The position numbers and the translations under genes are program-made. Of a stretch of 64,000 bases of DNA, positions 21,601 to 29,311 are shown piece by piece. The notes under the pieces are model-generated. The model saw only the letters and a program-made list of their open reading frames with translations. It had not been told where the DNA came from and made no database searches. Every line of letters begins with the position of its first letter. The first letter of the stretch is position 1. This DNA comes from Corallococcus coralloides DSM 2259 (GTDB lineage Bacteria > Myxococcota > Myxococcia > Myxococcales > Myxococcaceae). The DNA lies in NCBI RefSeq assembly GCF_000255295.1, contig NC_017030.1, positions 2,666,001 to 2,730,000 of the forward strand. Direction: 5' to 3'.

Positions 21601-22385
21601 AGCCTGAGCGTGGCCCAGGTGTGGAAGAGGGCCTTGGTCTCCGGGTGCAGCGCGCGGGCGTACGTCCACCGGTCCGCCAGTGACAGCAGCGCGCGCACGG
21701 CCTGGAGCTCCGCCGCGTCGTCGCCCTTCGTCACCAGGCTGGAGCCGAACGCTTCCATGCCCTCGGGGGTGGCGGTGAGCGCGGCGCGCAGGGCGGCCCA
21801 TCGCTCGCGCAGGGCGGGGGCGCGCTCCTGGTTCGCGGGGGGCAGGTTGCCGGAGTAGAGCCGCTCCAGGTCGAGCAGCGTGAGGATGGACTCCGCGAGG
21901 CCTCGCTCCAGGTCGCCGTGCGCGAGCGCGTCCGGGAAGCCCAGCCGCATGAGCAGGCGCATGCGCTCGTCCAGCGACGGGAACTCCGCGAGCGTCGGGC
22001 GGTCCTGCGCGCCCTTCTTGAAGACGCGGCGCGTGATGAACTCGCGCTTGAAGTCGAAGAGGGGCAGCTCGCCGCGCAGGTGGCGCGCCAGCCGCTCGGA
22101 CTCCGGCGTGATGCCGAAGAGCGTGGCGATGAAGCGCGAGACGTGGCGGGCCACCTGGATGAGCAGCTCGGATTCCGCCGGGCCGGAGAGGCTGGTGCCT
22201 CCGGACCCGCGGTAGGTGTCAAAGGCCTGGAACAGGTCGGGCGCATCGCCCTGGAGTCGCGCGTCGAAGCGCTCCGCCAGCCGGCGCAGGCCACTGGGGC
22301 GGTACAGGTCTTCGAAGGAGAAGCCCGGGAGGCCCAGCTGGAGCGTCGGGGCAGGGGCGGAGACGGGGTCGTTCAAGGCGCGCAT
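18606..22385 (-). CDS. giant GltD-like FAD/NAD(P) oxidoreductase fused to PyrK-like electron-transfer module
   Basis: 1259-aa predicted flavo-iron-sulfur enzyme. Residues ~1-310 match no domain I know. A GltD-like Cys-rich region follows (C317, C320, C328, C356, C388, C396, C399, C403), fit for two Fe4S4 clusters. Next is a FAD dinucleotide fold (VVGLGPAGYTLSHYL, ~461) and a second Rossmann motif (IVIGGGLTGIDTATEL). The last ~330 residues are like PyrK/ferredoxin-NADP reductase: FSPGQFYRLQNFE, VLMGPTGAPTELG, VVLVGGGLGNAVLFS, then a 2Fe-2S set C1186, C1192, C1195, C1213. Similar to large uncharacterised FAD-dependent oxidoreductases of other proteobacteria; the substrate is unknown. Electron bifurcation or NADPH:ferredoxin transfer is conceivable. 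Single gene, no partner subunit adjacent. Confidence 0.85.
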   Translation of the reverse strand: MRALNDPVSAPAPTLQLGLPGFSFEDLYRPSGLRRLAERFDARLQGDAPDLFQAFDTYRGSGGTSLSGPAESELLIQVARHVSRFIATLFGITPESERLARHLRGELPLFDFKREFITRRVFKKGAQDRPTLAEFPSLDERMRLLMRLGFPDALAHGDLERGLAESILTLLDLERLYSGNLPPANQERAPALRERWAALRAALTATPEGMEAFGSSLVTKGDDAAELQAVRALLSLADRWTYARALHPETKALFHTWATLRLPKPLVFDQLVQLQRPDAQMEEKTEGMEHHLRHRDGFKLTDRRGTPRDVMNEVDYCVICHERQKDSCSKGFPAKDPVAEGHSFKKNPLGIPLTGCPLDERISEAHALKREGDSVAALAMVTLDNPMCAGTGHRICNDCMKACIFQKQEPVNIPLAETATLTDVLELPWGFEIHGLLTRWNPLNIRRPYALPYVGRNVMVVGLGPAGYTLSHYLLNEGFAVTGVDGLKIEPFPDELVGRNGHALQPIRDWSKLTRELDERVLEGFGGVSEYGITVRWDKNFLTLIHLTLARREGMRIYGGIRFGGTLTVEDAWELGFDHVAIAAGAGRPTIIGMKNNLIRGIRKASDFLMALQLTGAFKRDSLANLQVQLPAIVIGGGLTGIDTATELMAYYPVQVEKTLERHEKLVADLGEAAVLARLDAEERATYQTFLEHGRAIRAERQKAHTEGRAPDFIHLVRAWGGVSLVYRRGLTESPAYRLNHEEVSKALEEGIRFIERMSPTEALQDDSGAVRAIRFERMVTVEGRLKGSGQFFELPAKTVCVAAGTSPNVTYEKEYPGTFQLDEAKEYFQGHELVEDGSGLKLQPVEAQEDPEAKVGFFTSYQRDGRFVSFYGDNHPTYAGNVVKAMASAKDGHPQVARLFAKEVAGLDFHDTAAQEARESKRAAHFAKLDEAFLATIVGVNRLTPTIVEVVVKAPFAASHFSPGQFYRLQNFERNAPLVDGVRLTMEGLALTGAWVDKEKGLMGTIVLEMGSSSRLCAALKPGEPVVLMGPTGAPTELGHNETVVLVGGGLGNAVLFSIARSLKAAGCRVVYFAGYRLKSDSFKQDEIEAGTDQVIWSVDSGDLLDVRRAQDAAFRGNVVQAMVAYAEGKLGVKPVISLSEVDRIIAIGSDRMMRAVAEARHGVLQPFLKPGHEAIGSINSPMQCMMKEICAQCLQRHVDPVTGKETWVFSCYNQDQRLDHVDFVNLNQRLRGNTVLEKQGDAFLAQLLKKAPQLKRV

Positions 22386-22521
22386 GTCACGGGACTTCGA
22401 GAGAGATGGGAGGCAGGCAGCTTAGGGCCTGGAGGCTGGCGGGTGCGATGGACGTCATGGGCCGGATTTGCCCTTCCCGACGTGTTGAGGCGGTGGGCCT
22501 CTGCGGCTACGGTGCGCCGCC

Positions 22522-23457
22522 ATGATGGACAACGCCGCTCGTCGTGCCTCCGAACCGCACCTGGCCCCCGTGCCGGATGCCTGTTACCTGTGCAGGGGAG
22601 GGCGCCTGCGGCTGCGTCACCGGGCGCGCGGCGGAACCCAGGCCCAGGGCGCGGCGGCCTACAACTGCACGTCCTTCGGCCACCGGAGCCACCCGCCCAT
22701 CTGGGGCTGCGAGGACTGCGGGATGATGTTCCAGTGGCCCCTCTTGTCCCCGGACACGCTGCTCCAGGCGTACCAGGACGTGGAGGACCCGCTCTACGTC
22801 GCGGAGAAGGACAACCGCTACCACACCTTCCGCCGCGTGCTGCGCGAGCTGGGCCCGGCCCAGGACCGCACGCTGCTGGATGTGGGGGCCTACTGCGGCT
22901 ACTTCCTGGACGTGGCGCGCGAAGCGGGCTTCCGCCCGGAGGGGCTGGAGCTGTCGCGCTGGGCGGCCGGCAACGCGCGGAGCCTGGGCTTCACGGTGCA
23001 CGGCGTCCCCTTGCGGGAGCTGGCGGCGAAGGGCCTTCAGTACGACGTGGTGACGCTGTGGGACGTGGTGGAGCACTTCGCGGATCCGCGCGAGGAGCTG
23101 AAGGCGGCGCTCGAGCTGGTGCGTCCCGGCGGCCGCATCTACCTGTCCACCATCGACGCGGGCAGCCTGCTGGCGCGCCTCATGGGCGGGCAGTGGCCGT
23201 GGCTGATGGACATGCACCTCTTCTATTTCGGCCGCCGCACCCTGGCGATGCTGCTGGAGGAGGTGGGCTTCCGCGTCACGGACGTCCGGACGTACACGCA
23301 CATCATCTCCGCGGACTACCTGCTGCGGAAGGTGGGCGCGAGCTTCACGCCCTCGGCGCCGGTGCTGGAGCTGGTGCGGCGGGGCGTGCCGTCCAGCTGG
23401 TCCATCCCGTTCAACCTGGGCGACAACATGCTGATGTCCGCCGAGCGGCCCCTCTGA
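22522..23457 (+). CDS. class I SAM-dependent methyltransferase with N-terminal Cys motif
   Basis: 311 aa. The N-terminal zinc-ribbon-like region (CYLCRGG ... CEDCGMMF) is followed by a Rossmann methyltransferase: LLDVGAYCGYFLDVAREAG (motif I), GLELS, YDVVTLWDVVEHFADP (motif IV) and LVRPGGRIYLSTID. This architecture is common for methyltransferases in polysaccharide or surface-glycan clusters. The neighbour 17 bp downstream is a polytopic GT-C-like protein, so they are probably co-transcribed. The start is ATG-ATG at 22522. The substrate is unknown. Confidence 0.88.
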   Translation: MMDNAARRASEPHLAPVPDACYLCRGGRLRLRHRARGGTQAQGAAAYNCTSFGHRSHPPIWGCEDCGMMFQWPLLSPDTLLQAYQDVEDPLYVAEKDNRYHTFRRVLRELGPAQDRTLLDVGAYCGYFLDVAREAGFRPEGLELSRWAAGNARSLGFTVHGVPLRELAAKGLQYDVVTLWDVVEHFADPREELKAALELVRPGGRIYLSTIDAGSLLARLMGGQWPWLMDMHLFYFGRRTLAMLLEEVGFRVTDVRTYTHIISADYLLRKVGASFTPSAPVLELVRRGVPSSWSIPFNLGDNMLMSAERPL

Positions 23458-23474
23458 AGCCGTCCCCCGCGCCT

Positions 23475-25367
23475 ATGTCCCCCTTGATGCGGCGGGTGCT
23501 GCACCCGCTGGTGCTGCTCACGTTCTTCGCGCTGTCGGCGTTCCACACCTGGCCGCTCGTGTCCCAGCTGAACGGATACGTGATGGGCGGGCGCGAAGAC
23601 GTCTACATGAACATGTGGCACCTGTGGTGGATGCGGCAGGCCCTCTGGGTGCAGCCGCAGAACCCCTTCTTCGCGCCCTTCCTCCACTGGCCATTGGGTG
23701 CGGAGTTGTACTGGCACACGCTCGCGCCCGCGAAGACGCTGTGGGGCGTGGTGCTGCTGCCGTTCATGTCCGTGGAGACGGCGTACAACGTGGTGCTGTT
23801 CGGCTCGTTCGTGCTGACGGGCTACACGTCGTGGCTGCTCTTTCGCTACCTGCTGGAGCGCGCGGGCCATGGGCCCTGGCTCGCGGCGGCGGCGGCACTG
23901 GCGGGCGCGTGCGTGTTCAACTTCTCGCGCTACCACCTCACCCACGCGACGGCGCACCTCAACCTCTCCGCGCTGGAGGGACTGCCGCTCTACCTGCTCT
24001 GCTTCTTCCGCTGGCTGGACGAGGGCAAGCGCAAGTGGCTGGTGGGGCTGGCGCTGTGCGCGGTGTACGTGCTGCTGTGTGACTACTACTACCTCGTCTA
24101 CATCGCGCTCTTCTCGCTCCTGTGGGTGGTGGCGGAGCGGTGGAAGCGGGGGCCGCTGTTGTCCGTGGACACGTGGAGGGATCCGCTCGTGCGCCGGGCG
24201 GCGGTGGCGGGAATCACGGCGGGGCTCGCGTGCGTGCCGCCCCTGGTGCCGCTGCTCCTGCATGCGTTCCCCGCGCCGCTGCAGATCCACCACGGCGACT
24301 CCGACTACTTCACGGACCTGTACGCGTTCTTCATTCCGGACACGCGCTCGGCCTGGATGACGGAGCTGCCCGCGAAGGCGCGTGAGTTCTCCCTGAACGT
24401 CATGCGCATGAAGATGTCCACCAACGCGGAGGAGACGGGCACCTTCCTGGGCTGGGTGACGCCGCTATTGGCCGTCTTCGCGCTGTGGCGGGGCGTGCCC
24501 GAGGGGCGCCGGTGGCTGGGGCTGGGGCTGGGCTTCGCGGTGCTGTCCATGGGCACGGTGCTCAACATCGGCCTGGAGGACCGGGTGTCGCCGGTGGTGC
24601 TGCTCATCGTCACCTTCCTCGTGGTGGCGCTGGTGCCCGCGTGGCGGGAGCGGGTGTGGCGGCGGGACGTGCTGCTGCTGCTGGGGCTGGCCGTGTACCT
24701 GGCGCTGTCGGAGCCGCTGACGGCGTTCAACGTGCCGCTCAAGGTCCAGATTCCGATGCCCTACGTCGTGTTCAAGCACGTGGTGCCGCTCTTCTCTCGC
24801 GGGGGCATGCCGGTGCGCTTCATCCTGCTCACGGTCCTGTCGCTGTCGGTGCTGGTGGCGTTCGCCGCGGCGCACGCGGGAGCGTGGGCGTCCCGGCGTG
24901 ATGCGCGGCTGGGCGTGGCGGTGGCGCTCGCGGTGGCGCTGATTCCGAACGTGGAGTACCGGGGACTCGAGATGGTGGTGCCCTCCATTCCCCGGCTGCC
25001 GCCGGTGTTCGACGAGATTCGCGACGCGCCCATGCCCGCGGCGGTGCTGACGGACAACGTGCAGGGGCAGTGGGAGCAGATGTTCCACGGCAAGCCGGTG
25101 TCCTACGCCCGGGTGTCCCGGCTGCCGGTGCGCGAGTCGGCGATGGTGAACTCGCGGCTCATCCGCGCGGCGGAAGGGATGCGCAACGCGTTCGGCACCG
25201 TCACGCCGGAGGAGCGCGAGGAGATGCGGCGCTACCTGAAGGAGCACCACTTCAAGTGGTACGTGACGCACTACTTCCACCCCGTCCGCCACCAGTTCAT
25301 CACGGACGAACTGGGCGGCGAGATGGTGCACCAGGACGGCTACGTCACCGTGTACCGCTTCCCCTGA
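23475..25367 (+). CDS. polytopic membrane protein, GT-C glycosyltransferase-like
   Basis: 630 aa with ~10-12 predicted membrane segments and a C-terminal soluble part. The first membrane segment (VLHPLVLLTFFALSAF) is followed by a long periplasmic loop with GGREDVYMNMWHLWWMRQAL, the acidic first loop expected for lipid-linked-sugar GT-C enzymes. Later loops hold a DYYYLVY stretch and a region near HHGDSDYFTDLYAFF. The extracellular C-terminus (from ~510) includes MFHGKPVSYARVSRL. The ATG at 23475 lies 17 bp after the methyltransferase stop. Family assignment is by topology and loop pattern, so the enzymatic role is inferred. Confidence 0.75.
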   Translation: MSPLMRRVLHPLVLLTFFALSAFHTWPLVSQLNGYVMGGREDVYMNMWHLWWMRQALWVQPQNPFFAPFLHWPLGAELYWHTLAPAKTLWGVVLLPFMSVETAYNVVLFGSFVLTGYTSWLLFRYLLERAGHGPWLAAAAALAGACVFNFSRYHLTHATAHLNLSALEGLPLYLLCFFRWLDEGKRKWLVGLALCAVYVLLCDYYYLVYIALFSLLWVVAERWKRGPLLSVDTWRDPLVRRAAVAGITAGLACVPPLVPLLLHAFPAPLQIHHGDSDYFTDLYAFFIPDTRSAWMTELPAKAREFSLNVMRMKMSTNAEETGTFLGWVTPLLAVFALWRGVPEGRRWLGLGLGFAVLSMGTVLNIGLEDRVSPVVLLIVTFLVVALVPAWRERVWRRDVLLLLGLAVYLALSEPLTAFNVPLKVQIPMPYVVFKHVVPLFSRGGMPVRFILLTVLSLSVLVAFAAAHAGAWASRRDARLGVAVALAVALIPNVEYRGLEMVVPSIPRLPPVFDEIRDAPMPAAVLTDNVQGQWEQMFHGKPVSYARVSRLPVRESAMVNSRLIRAAEGMRNAFGTVTPEEREEMRRYLKEHHFKWYVTHYFHPVRHQFITDELGGEMVHQDGYVTVYRFP

Positions 25368-25376
25368 GCGGGGCGC

Positions 25377-26183
25377 TCAGTCGCATTCGGCGTACTCGAC
25401 GTCCGTGCGCTCCACGGCGCTCGCGGACACGGCGCTGTCGGTCACGGTCACGGTGACGCTCTCGTCCGCGGACAGCATGGAGCCGCACTCGGCGGAGGCG
25501 TTGGCGGAGCAGTGGCGGGTGAGGACCACCTTGCCGTCGTCCTCCTGCGTTTCGAGGCTCGTGCCCGTGCAGCGATAGGAGATGGGGCCCGCTGAGTCGT
25601 TTCCGCTGACGTCCAGGTCGCCCTCGGCGTCCGCCGTGGCGAGGACCTCGCCGTCCTTGCCGAAGAGGACGAAGTGGAACCGGGTCCGCGAGATGGATTC
25701 TCCACGTCCCTCCTCGTCGGGGGACTCTGACTCCTCCTGGGTGAACACGCGCAGGGTTTCCCCCGAGGAGCGCTTGAGGACCTCGTCCCGGGCCCGCAGC
25801 GGGGAGTCCGGCGGCTTGGGACAGGCGAGCTTCTTCGCGGCGAGCTTCACGGGGCGGGAGTAGGTCCCCGGGGCGAGCAGCTTGAGGTGCTCAAGGACGG
25901 GGCCCGCGTCGTCGGAAGCGCACGTGCCCACGAGCCAGACCCAGAAGCCGGGCTTGAGGCCAGGGACGGTCTTGCTCTCGACGAGCTTGGGGTGGCCATC
26001 CGGAAGGGTGAGGCCCGTCTGCTCGAGCAGCCTCCCGAGGTCGGCCCAGGTTTCCGCCTGGGCTTCGGCCTCGGCCTTGTCCTTGGAGCCCTTCCAGATG
26101 AGCGCGACGGGCTTGCCCGCGGCTTCCGCTTGGAGTGCTCCGGTGAAGGCCAGCAGGCCCAGGACGAGAATGCATGAACGCAT
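25377..26183 (-). CDS. secreted protein of unknown function
   Basis: 268 aa with a cleavable signal peptide (MRSCILVLGLLAFTGALQAEA, cleavage near AEA-A). The mature part has several Cys (CASDD, KLACPKP, YRCTG, RHCSANASAECG) likely forming disulfides, an acidic stretch (EESESPDEEGRGE), and beta-rich repeats near the C-terminus (SVTVTVTDSAVSASAV). No family recognised. The ATG is at 26181-26183 with GAGGGGG upstream on the reverse strand. It lies between the GT-C-like gene, convergent 9 bp away, and the proline-rich protein gene on its own strand. Confidence 0.8.
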   Translation of the reverse strand: MRSCILVLGLLAFTGALQAEAAGKPVALIWKGSKDKAEAEAQAETWADLGRLLEQTGLTLPDGHPKLVESKTVPGLKPGFWVWLVGTCASDDAGPVLEHLKLLAPGTYSRPVKLAAKKLACPKPPDSPLRARDEVLKRSSGETLRVFTQEESESPDEEGRGESISRTRFHFVLFGKDGEVLATADAEGDLDVSGNDSAGPISYRCTGTSLETQEDDGKVVLTRHCSANASAECGSMLSADESVTVTVTDSAVSASAVERTDVEYAECD

Positions 26184-26225
26184 GGCGGTTCCCCCTCGTG
26201 GTGCATGACCGCACCGCCCGCGATG

Positions 26226-27047
26226 CTACTGCTTCTTCGGTCCTCCGCGCTTCGAGCGCGAGCCGCGCGGGACAGGGGAGGCGGGGGGAGTCGTGCCTTC
26301 CGGCTGGGGCGCCTGCTCGCGTGAGGGCTTCGTGGCCCGTGCGTTCTTGGACCGGGAGGGCTTCGCCGGACGCGCGGAGCTGGTGGCCGGTGCGGGCTTG
26401 GAAGGACGGCCTTGCAGCCCGGAGGGAGGCTTCGGCGGACGCCTGTGTTCCTCGTGCGCCGGCTTCGGCGGATGGCCCTGCTCGGCATGCGGCGGCTTCG
26501 GCGGGCGCCCGTAGTCGATGGCCGGAAGCGGCCTCTCCCGGGGCGCGCGGCCTTCACCCTCCTCCGCGGGAGGAGGCCTGGGCGCGGGCCGGCCGTGGCT
26601 GATGGCCGGGGGCGGCGGCTTCGGCGGCCGGGGCGCTTCGGGCTGCGGTGCCTTCGCGGCCTGGGCCCTCAGCGTGTCCACCTCCTTGCGCAGCCGGAGG
26701 ACCTCCGCGGAGAGCTGGGCGTAGGAGTCCCGCACCAGCCCGTTGAACACGCGCTGGCGGCCCAGGGTCTCGTTGATCAACACCTGGCACGTCTTGCGGA
26801 AGGCCCACTTGGCCAGCAGCACCGCCTGTCCCATGCCGGCGCGGTGCGTGTGCAGCGGCAGGGCCCGCGTGGTGTCCGCGTTCTCTTCCAGCGCGTGCAT
26901 GTTGAACGTCAGCGGATCCACGCGCGGCTCCACGCCGTCCTCCGGCACCTCCGCCGGTTCCGACGTGGGCAGCCCGCGCACGCGCAGGCGCTCCTCGATG
27001 CGGGCCACCAGGGCCCTCGTGGGAATGTCCCGTCCGAGCAGCTTCAT
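26226..27047 (-). CDS. proline-rich coiled-coil protein coupled to glycosyltransferase
   Basis: 273 aa. Residues ~1-140 form a helical domain (LFNGLVRDSYAQLSAEV, LRLRKEVDTLRAQ coiled coil). The rest is low complexity with PPKP/RPPKP/GRP repeats and a Lys/Arg tail (SRSKRGGPKKQ). No enzyme motif. The ATG overlaps the glycosyltransferase stop as ATGA (27044-27047), so the two are translationally coupled and presumably act together. A scaffold or regulator of the glycosyltransferase is my inference. No signal peptide. Confidence 0.82.
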   Translation of the reverse strand: MKLLGRDIPTRALVARIEERLRVRGLPTSEPAEVPEDGVEPRVDPLTFNMHALEENADTTRALPLHTHRAGMGQAVLLAKWAFRKTCQVLINETLGRQRVFNGLVRDSYAQLSAEVLRLRKEVDTLRAQAAKAPQPEAPRPPKPPPPAISHGRPAPRPPPAEEGEGRAPRERPLPAIDYGRPPKPPHAEQGHPPKPAHEEHRRPPKPPSGLQGRPSKPAPATSSARPAKPSRSKNARATKPSREQAPQPEGTTPPASPVPRGSRSKRGGPKKQ

Positions 27048-29281
27048 CGGTGTGTCTCCTCCACGATGCGCGCCATCTCTTCCCGGTACGCCGCGACCAC
27101 CTGGGGCCACGTGTGCCGTTGCGCGTAGATGCGGGCCCGCTGGCCCATGGCGTCCCGGGCCTCGCCCAGCTCGCGCAGCCCTTCGACGAACGACGCGAGC
27201 CCCCGGTACACCCGGCCCGCGCCACTGCGCTCCACCTGTCCCACCAGCACGTCCGAGTGCCCGTTCACCAGCACCGGCGTCCCCTGCGCGAACGCCTCCA
27301 GCGTCAGGAGCGACAGGCTCTCGAACTTCGACGGCACCACCACCGCCAGCGCTCCCGCCAGCGCGTCGTGCTTGTCCTGTTCGGAGATGCGCCCCACGTG
27401 CCGCACGCCCTCGCCGCTCACGTCCATGTGCGCCTCGCCCGCGAGCACCAGCTCCGGCGCGTCCTGGTAGCTGCCCCGCAGCTGGCCGTGGAACTTCAGC
27501 AGGTCCGGCACGCCCTTGCCCGGCTCCAGCCGGCCCACGTAGAGCAGGTAGCGGCCGTGCACGCCGTACTTCGCCCGGAAGCGGTCGGGCACCGCCGGCA
27601 GCGCGTCCACGCCCACGCCCACCACGCGCGCCCGCGCATGGTGCGGGTGGAAGCGCCCGAGCATCGCGACCTCCTCCGGCGTGTTGCACATCAGCACCCG
27701 CGGACGGTTGAACACGTCCCCGTAGACGCCGAAGCGGATGGGCGGCTCGTCATGCGCGGTGGGCACCAGCATCGCGCGGTCCGACACCAGCGGCAGCCCC
27801 CACGCCGTGGGCGCGTAGAGGTACGTGAAGAACAGGTAGCCGTCGTACGAGTCCTGCGTGGTGGCCAGGTGCTCCATCAGCCCGGGGCTCAGCGGGCCCT
27901 GCTCGGCCACCCACTGCTCTTCACGCAGCCGCTCGTTGCCGTGGCCGAACACGTGGCGCGACATGTCGTTGAACGCGTGGATGTTGCGCGTGCGCGTCAC
28001 CGGGAAGCGCAGCACCTTCGTGCGGCCCACGCGCTCCTCGCCGGGCGGGAAGGTGTTCTCCCACGTCAGGTGGTTCTTCGCGCAGGTCGTCACCACCGTG
28101 ATGTCCCAGTGCGGCGCCAGGTGCTCCGCCACCTGCGCGGCGTGGGCCTCCGCGCCGCCCGTCACCTCGCCATAGCGCTGCACCACCAGCGCCACGCGCG
28201 GCCGCTTCGCCGGGGCCTTGCGCGGACGGGGCGGCGGCGCCACCACGCCCTCCAGCGCGCGCGTGAGCGACACCTGCGCGGCGGTGGGGGAGAAGTGCTG
28301 GAGCCTGCGCGACTGACCGTCGAGCACCGCCTTGCGCAGGTCCGGGTCCTCGCTCAGGTCCACCGCCAGCTCCGCGAGGAACGCGAAGCGCTTCTGGTCG
28401 AACGCGATGCCCGCGCCGCCCAGCGTCTCCGGCACCGCCGCCGCCGCGTACGCGAGCACCGGCACCTCGGAGGCCATGGCCTCGATGATGGGCACGCTGA
28501 AGCCCTCGTGCTCGCTCATGGAGACGAACACGGACGCGGAGCGGTACACGGCCACCAGCTCCGGATGCGACAGGCGCCCCAGGAAGTGCACCCCGCTCAA
28601 GTCCTTCATCTCGCGCTGGAGCGACTTGAAGTAGCGGCTGCCCGCCTCGTAGCCGCCGACCACGAGCAGGCGCGCCTGGGGCCGGATGCGCAAGAGCTCC
28701 CGGTGCAGCGCGAGCAGGTCCTCGAAGCGCTTGTGCGGCATCACCCGGCTCACCGACACCAGGGTGGGGCCGGGCCCGGCCAGCTCCGCGAGCTTCGCTG
28801 AATCCGCCACGGACGCCGCGAAGCGCTCCTTCTCGATGAAGAGCTGCACGGTGTGCACGTTGCGGTGGCCCGCGACGCGCAGCTCCTCGCTGTTGTAGTC
28901 CGAGTCCCCGATGGACACGTCCAGGAAGGGCGCCATCGCGGCCACCTGCGCGCGGCCGGCCACCAGCGCGTGCTCCAGCGGCGTGTCCCGGTAGAAGCGC
29001 GCGGGGCTGATGTTGTGGAACACCACGCCGCGCTTGCAGTCCAGGTGCATCAGCCGGCCGCTCAGCGGGGACGCGATGCCGTGGTGGTACAGCACCAGGT
29101 CGTCCGGCTTCGGCTTCAGCGTGAAGACGTGGCGGGCCAGGCCCTGCAGCCCTCCGGCGACCTCTTCCGCGTAGATGTCCCCCACGTGCCCCATGCGGCG
29201 CAGCAGGAGTTGCAGGTGGAGCGCGGCCTGACCGGAAGCGTCGCCGGGGCCGAAGCTTGGGATCAGCTGATGGACCGCCAT
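27044..29281 (-). CDS. two-domain (tandem GT4/GT1-type) glycosyltransferase
   Basis: 745 aa made of two GT-B domains. The first (1-~370) has VSVSRVMPHKRFEDLLAL, LLVVGGYEAGSRYF, VHFLGRLSHPELVAVY and SMSEHEGFSVPIIEAMASEVP, the usual E-x7-E nucleotide-sugar site. The second (~385-745) starts VALVVQRYGEVTGGAEAHA and has LLYVGRLEPGKGVPDLL, LAGEAH, VVVPSKFESLSLLTLEAFAQGTPV and NGHSD. Both look intact, suggesting two transfers by one chain. Cytoplasmic, no signal. The ATG at 29279-29281 is preferred over an upstream one at 29308. The stop is coupled to the proline-rich gene. Confidence 0.92.
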   Translation of the reverse strand: MAVHQLIPSFGPGDASGQAALHLQLLLRRMGHVGDIYAEEVAGGLQGLARHVFTLKPKPDDLVLYHHGIASPLSGRLMHLDCKRGVVFHNISPARFYRDTPLEHALVAGRAQVAAMAPFLDVSIGDSDYNSEELRVAGHRNVHTVQLFIEKERFAASVADSAKLAELAGPGPTLVSVSRVMPHKRFEDLLALHRELLRIRPQARLLVVGGYEAGSRYFKSLQREMKDLSGVHFLGRLSHPELVAVYRSASVFVSMSEHEGFSVPIIEAMASEVPVLAYAAAAVPETLGGAGIAFDQKRFAFLAELAVDLSEDPDLRKAVLDGQSRRLQHFSPTAAQVSLTRALEGVVAPPPRPRKAPAKRPRVALVVQRYGEVTGGAEAHAAQVAEHLAPHWDITVVTTCAKNHLTWENTFPPGEERVGRTKVLRFPVTRTRNIHAFNDMSRHVFGHGNERLREEQWVAEQGPLSPGLMEHLATTQDSYDGYLFFTYLYAPTAWGLPLVSDRAMLVPTAHDEPPIRFGVYGDVFNRPRVLMCNTPEEVAMLGRFHPHHARARVVGVGVDALPAVPDRFRAKYGVHGRYLLYVGRLEPGKGVPDLLKFHGQLRGSYQDAPELVLAGEAHMDVSGEGVRHVGRISEQDKHDALAGALAVVVPSKFESLSLLTLEAFAQGTPVLVNGHSDVLVGQVERSGAGRVYRGLASFVEGLRELGEARDAMGQRARIYAQRHTWPQVVAAYREEMARIVEETHR

Positions 29282-29311
29282 GGAGGGCCGTGTGTAGCAC
29301 ACGGGCATGGT

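Noticed and set aside
26226-27047. Proline-rich frame as only a GC artefact
   Set aside because: The N-terminal 140 residues are helical and non-repetitive, and the ATGA overlap with the glycosyltransferase supports a real gene, so I kept it as a CDS.
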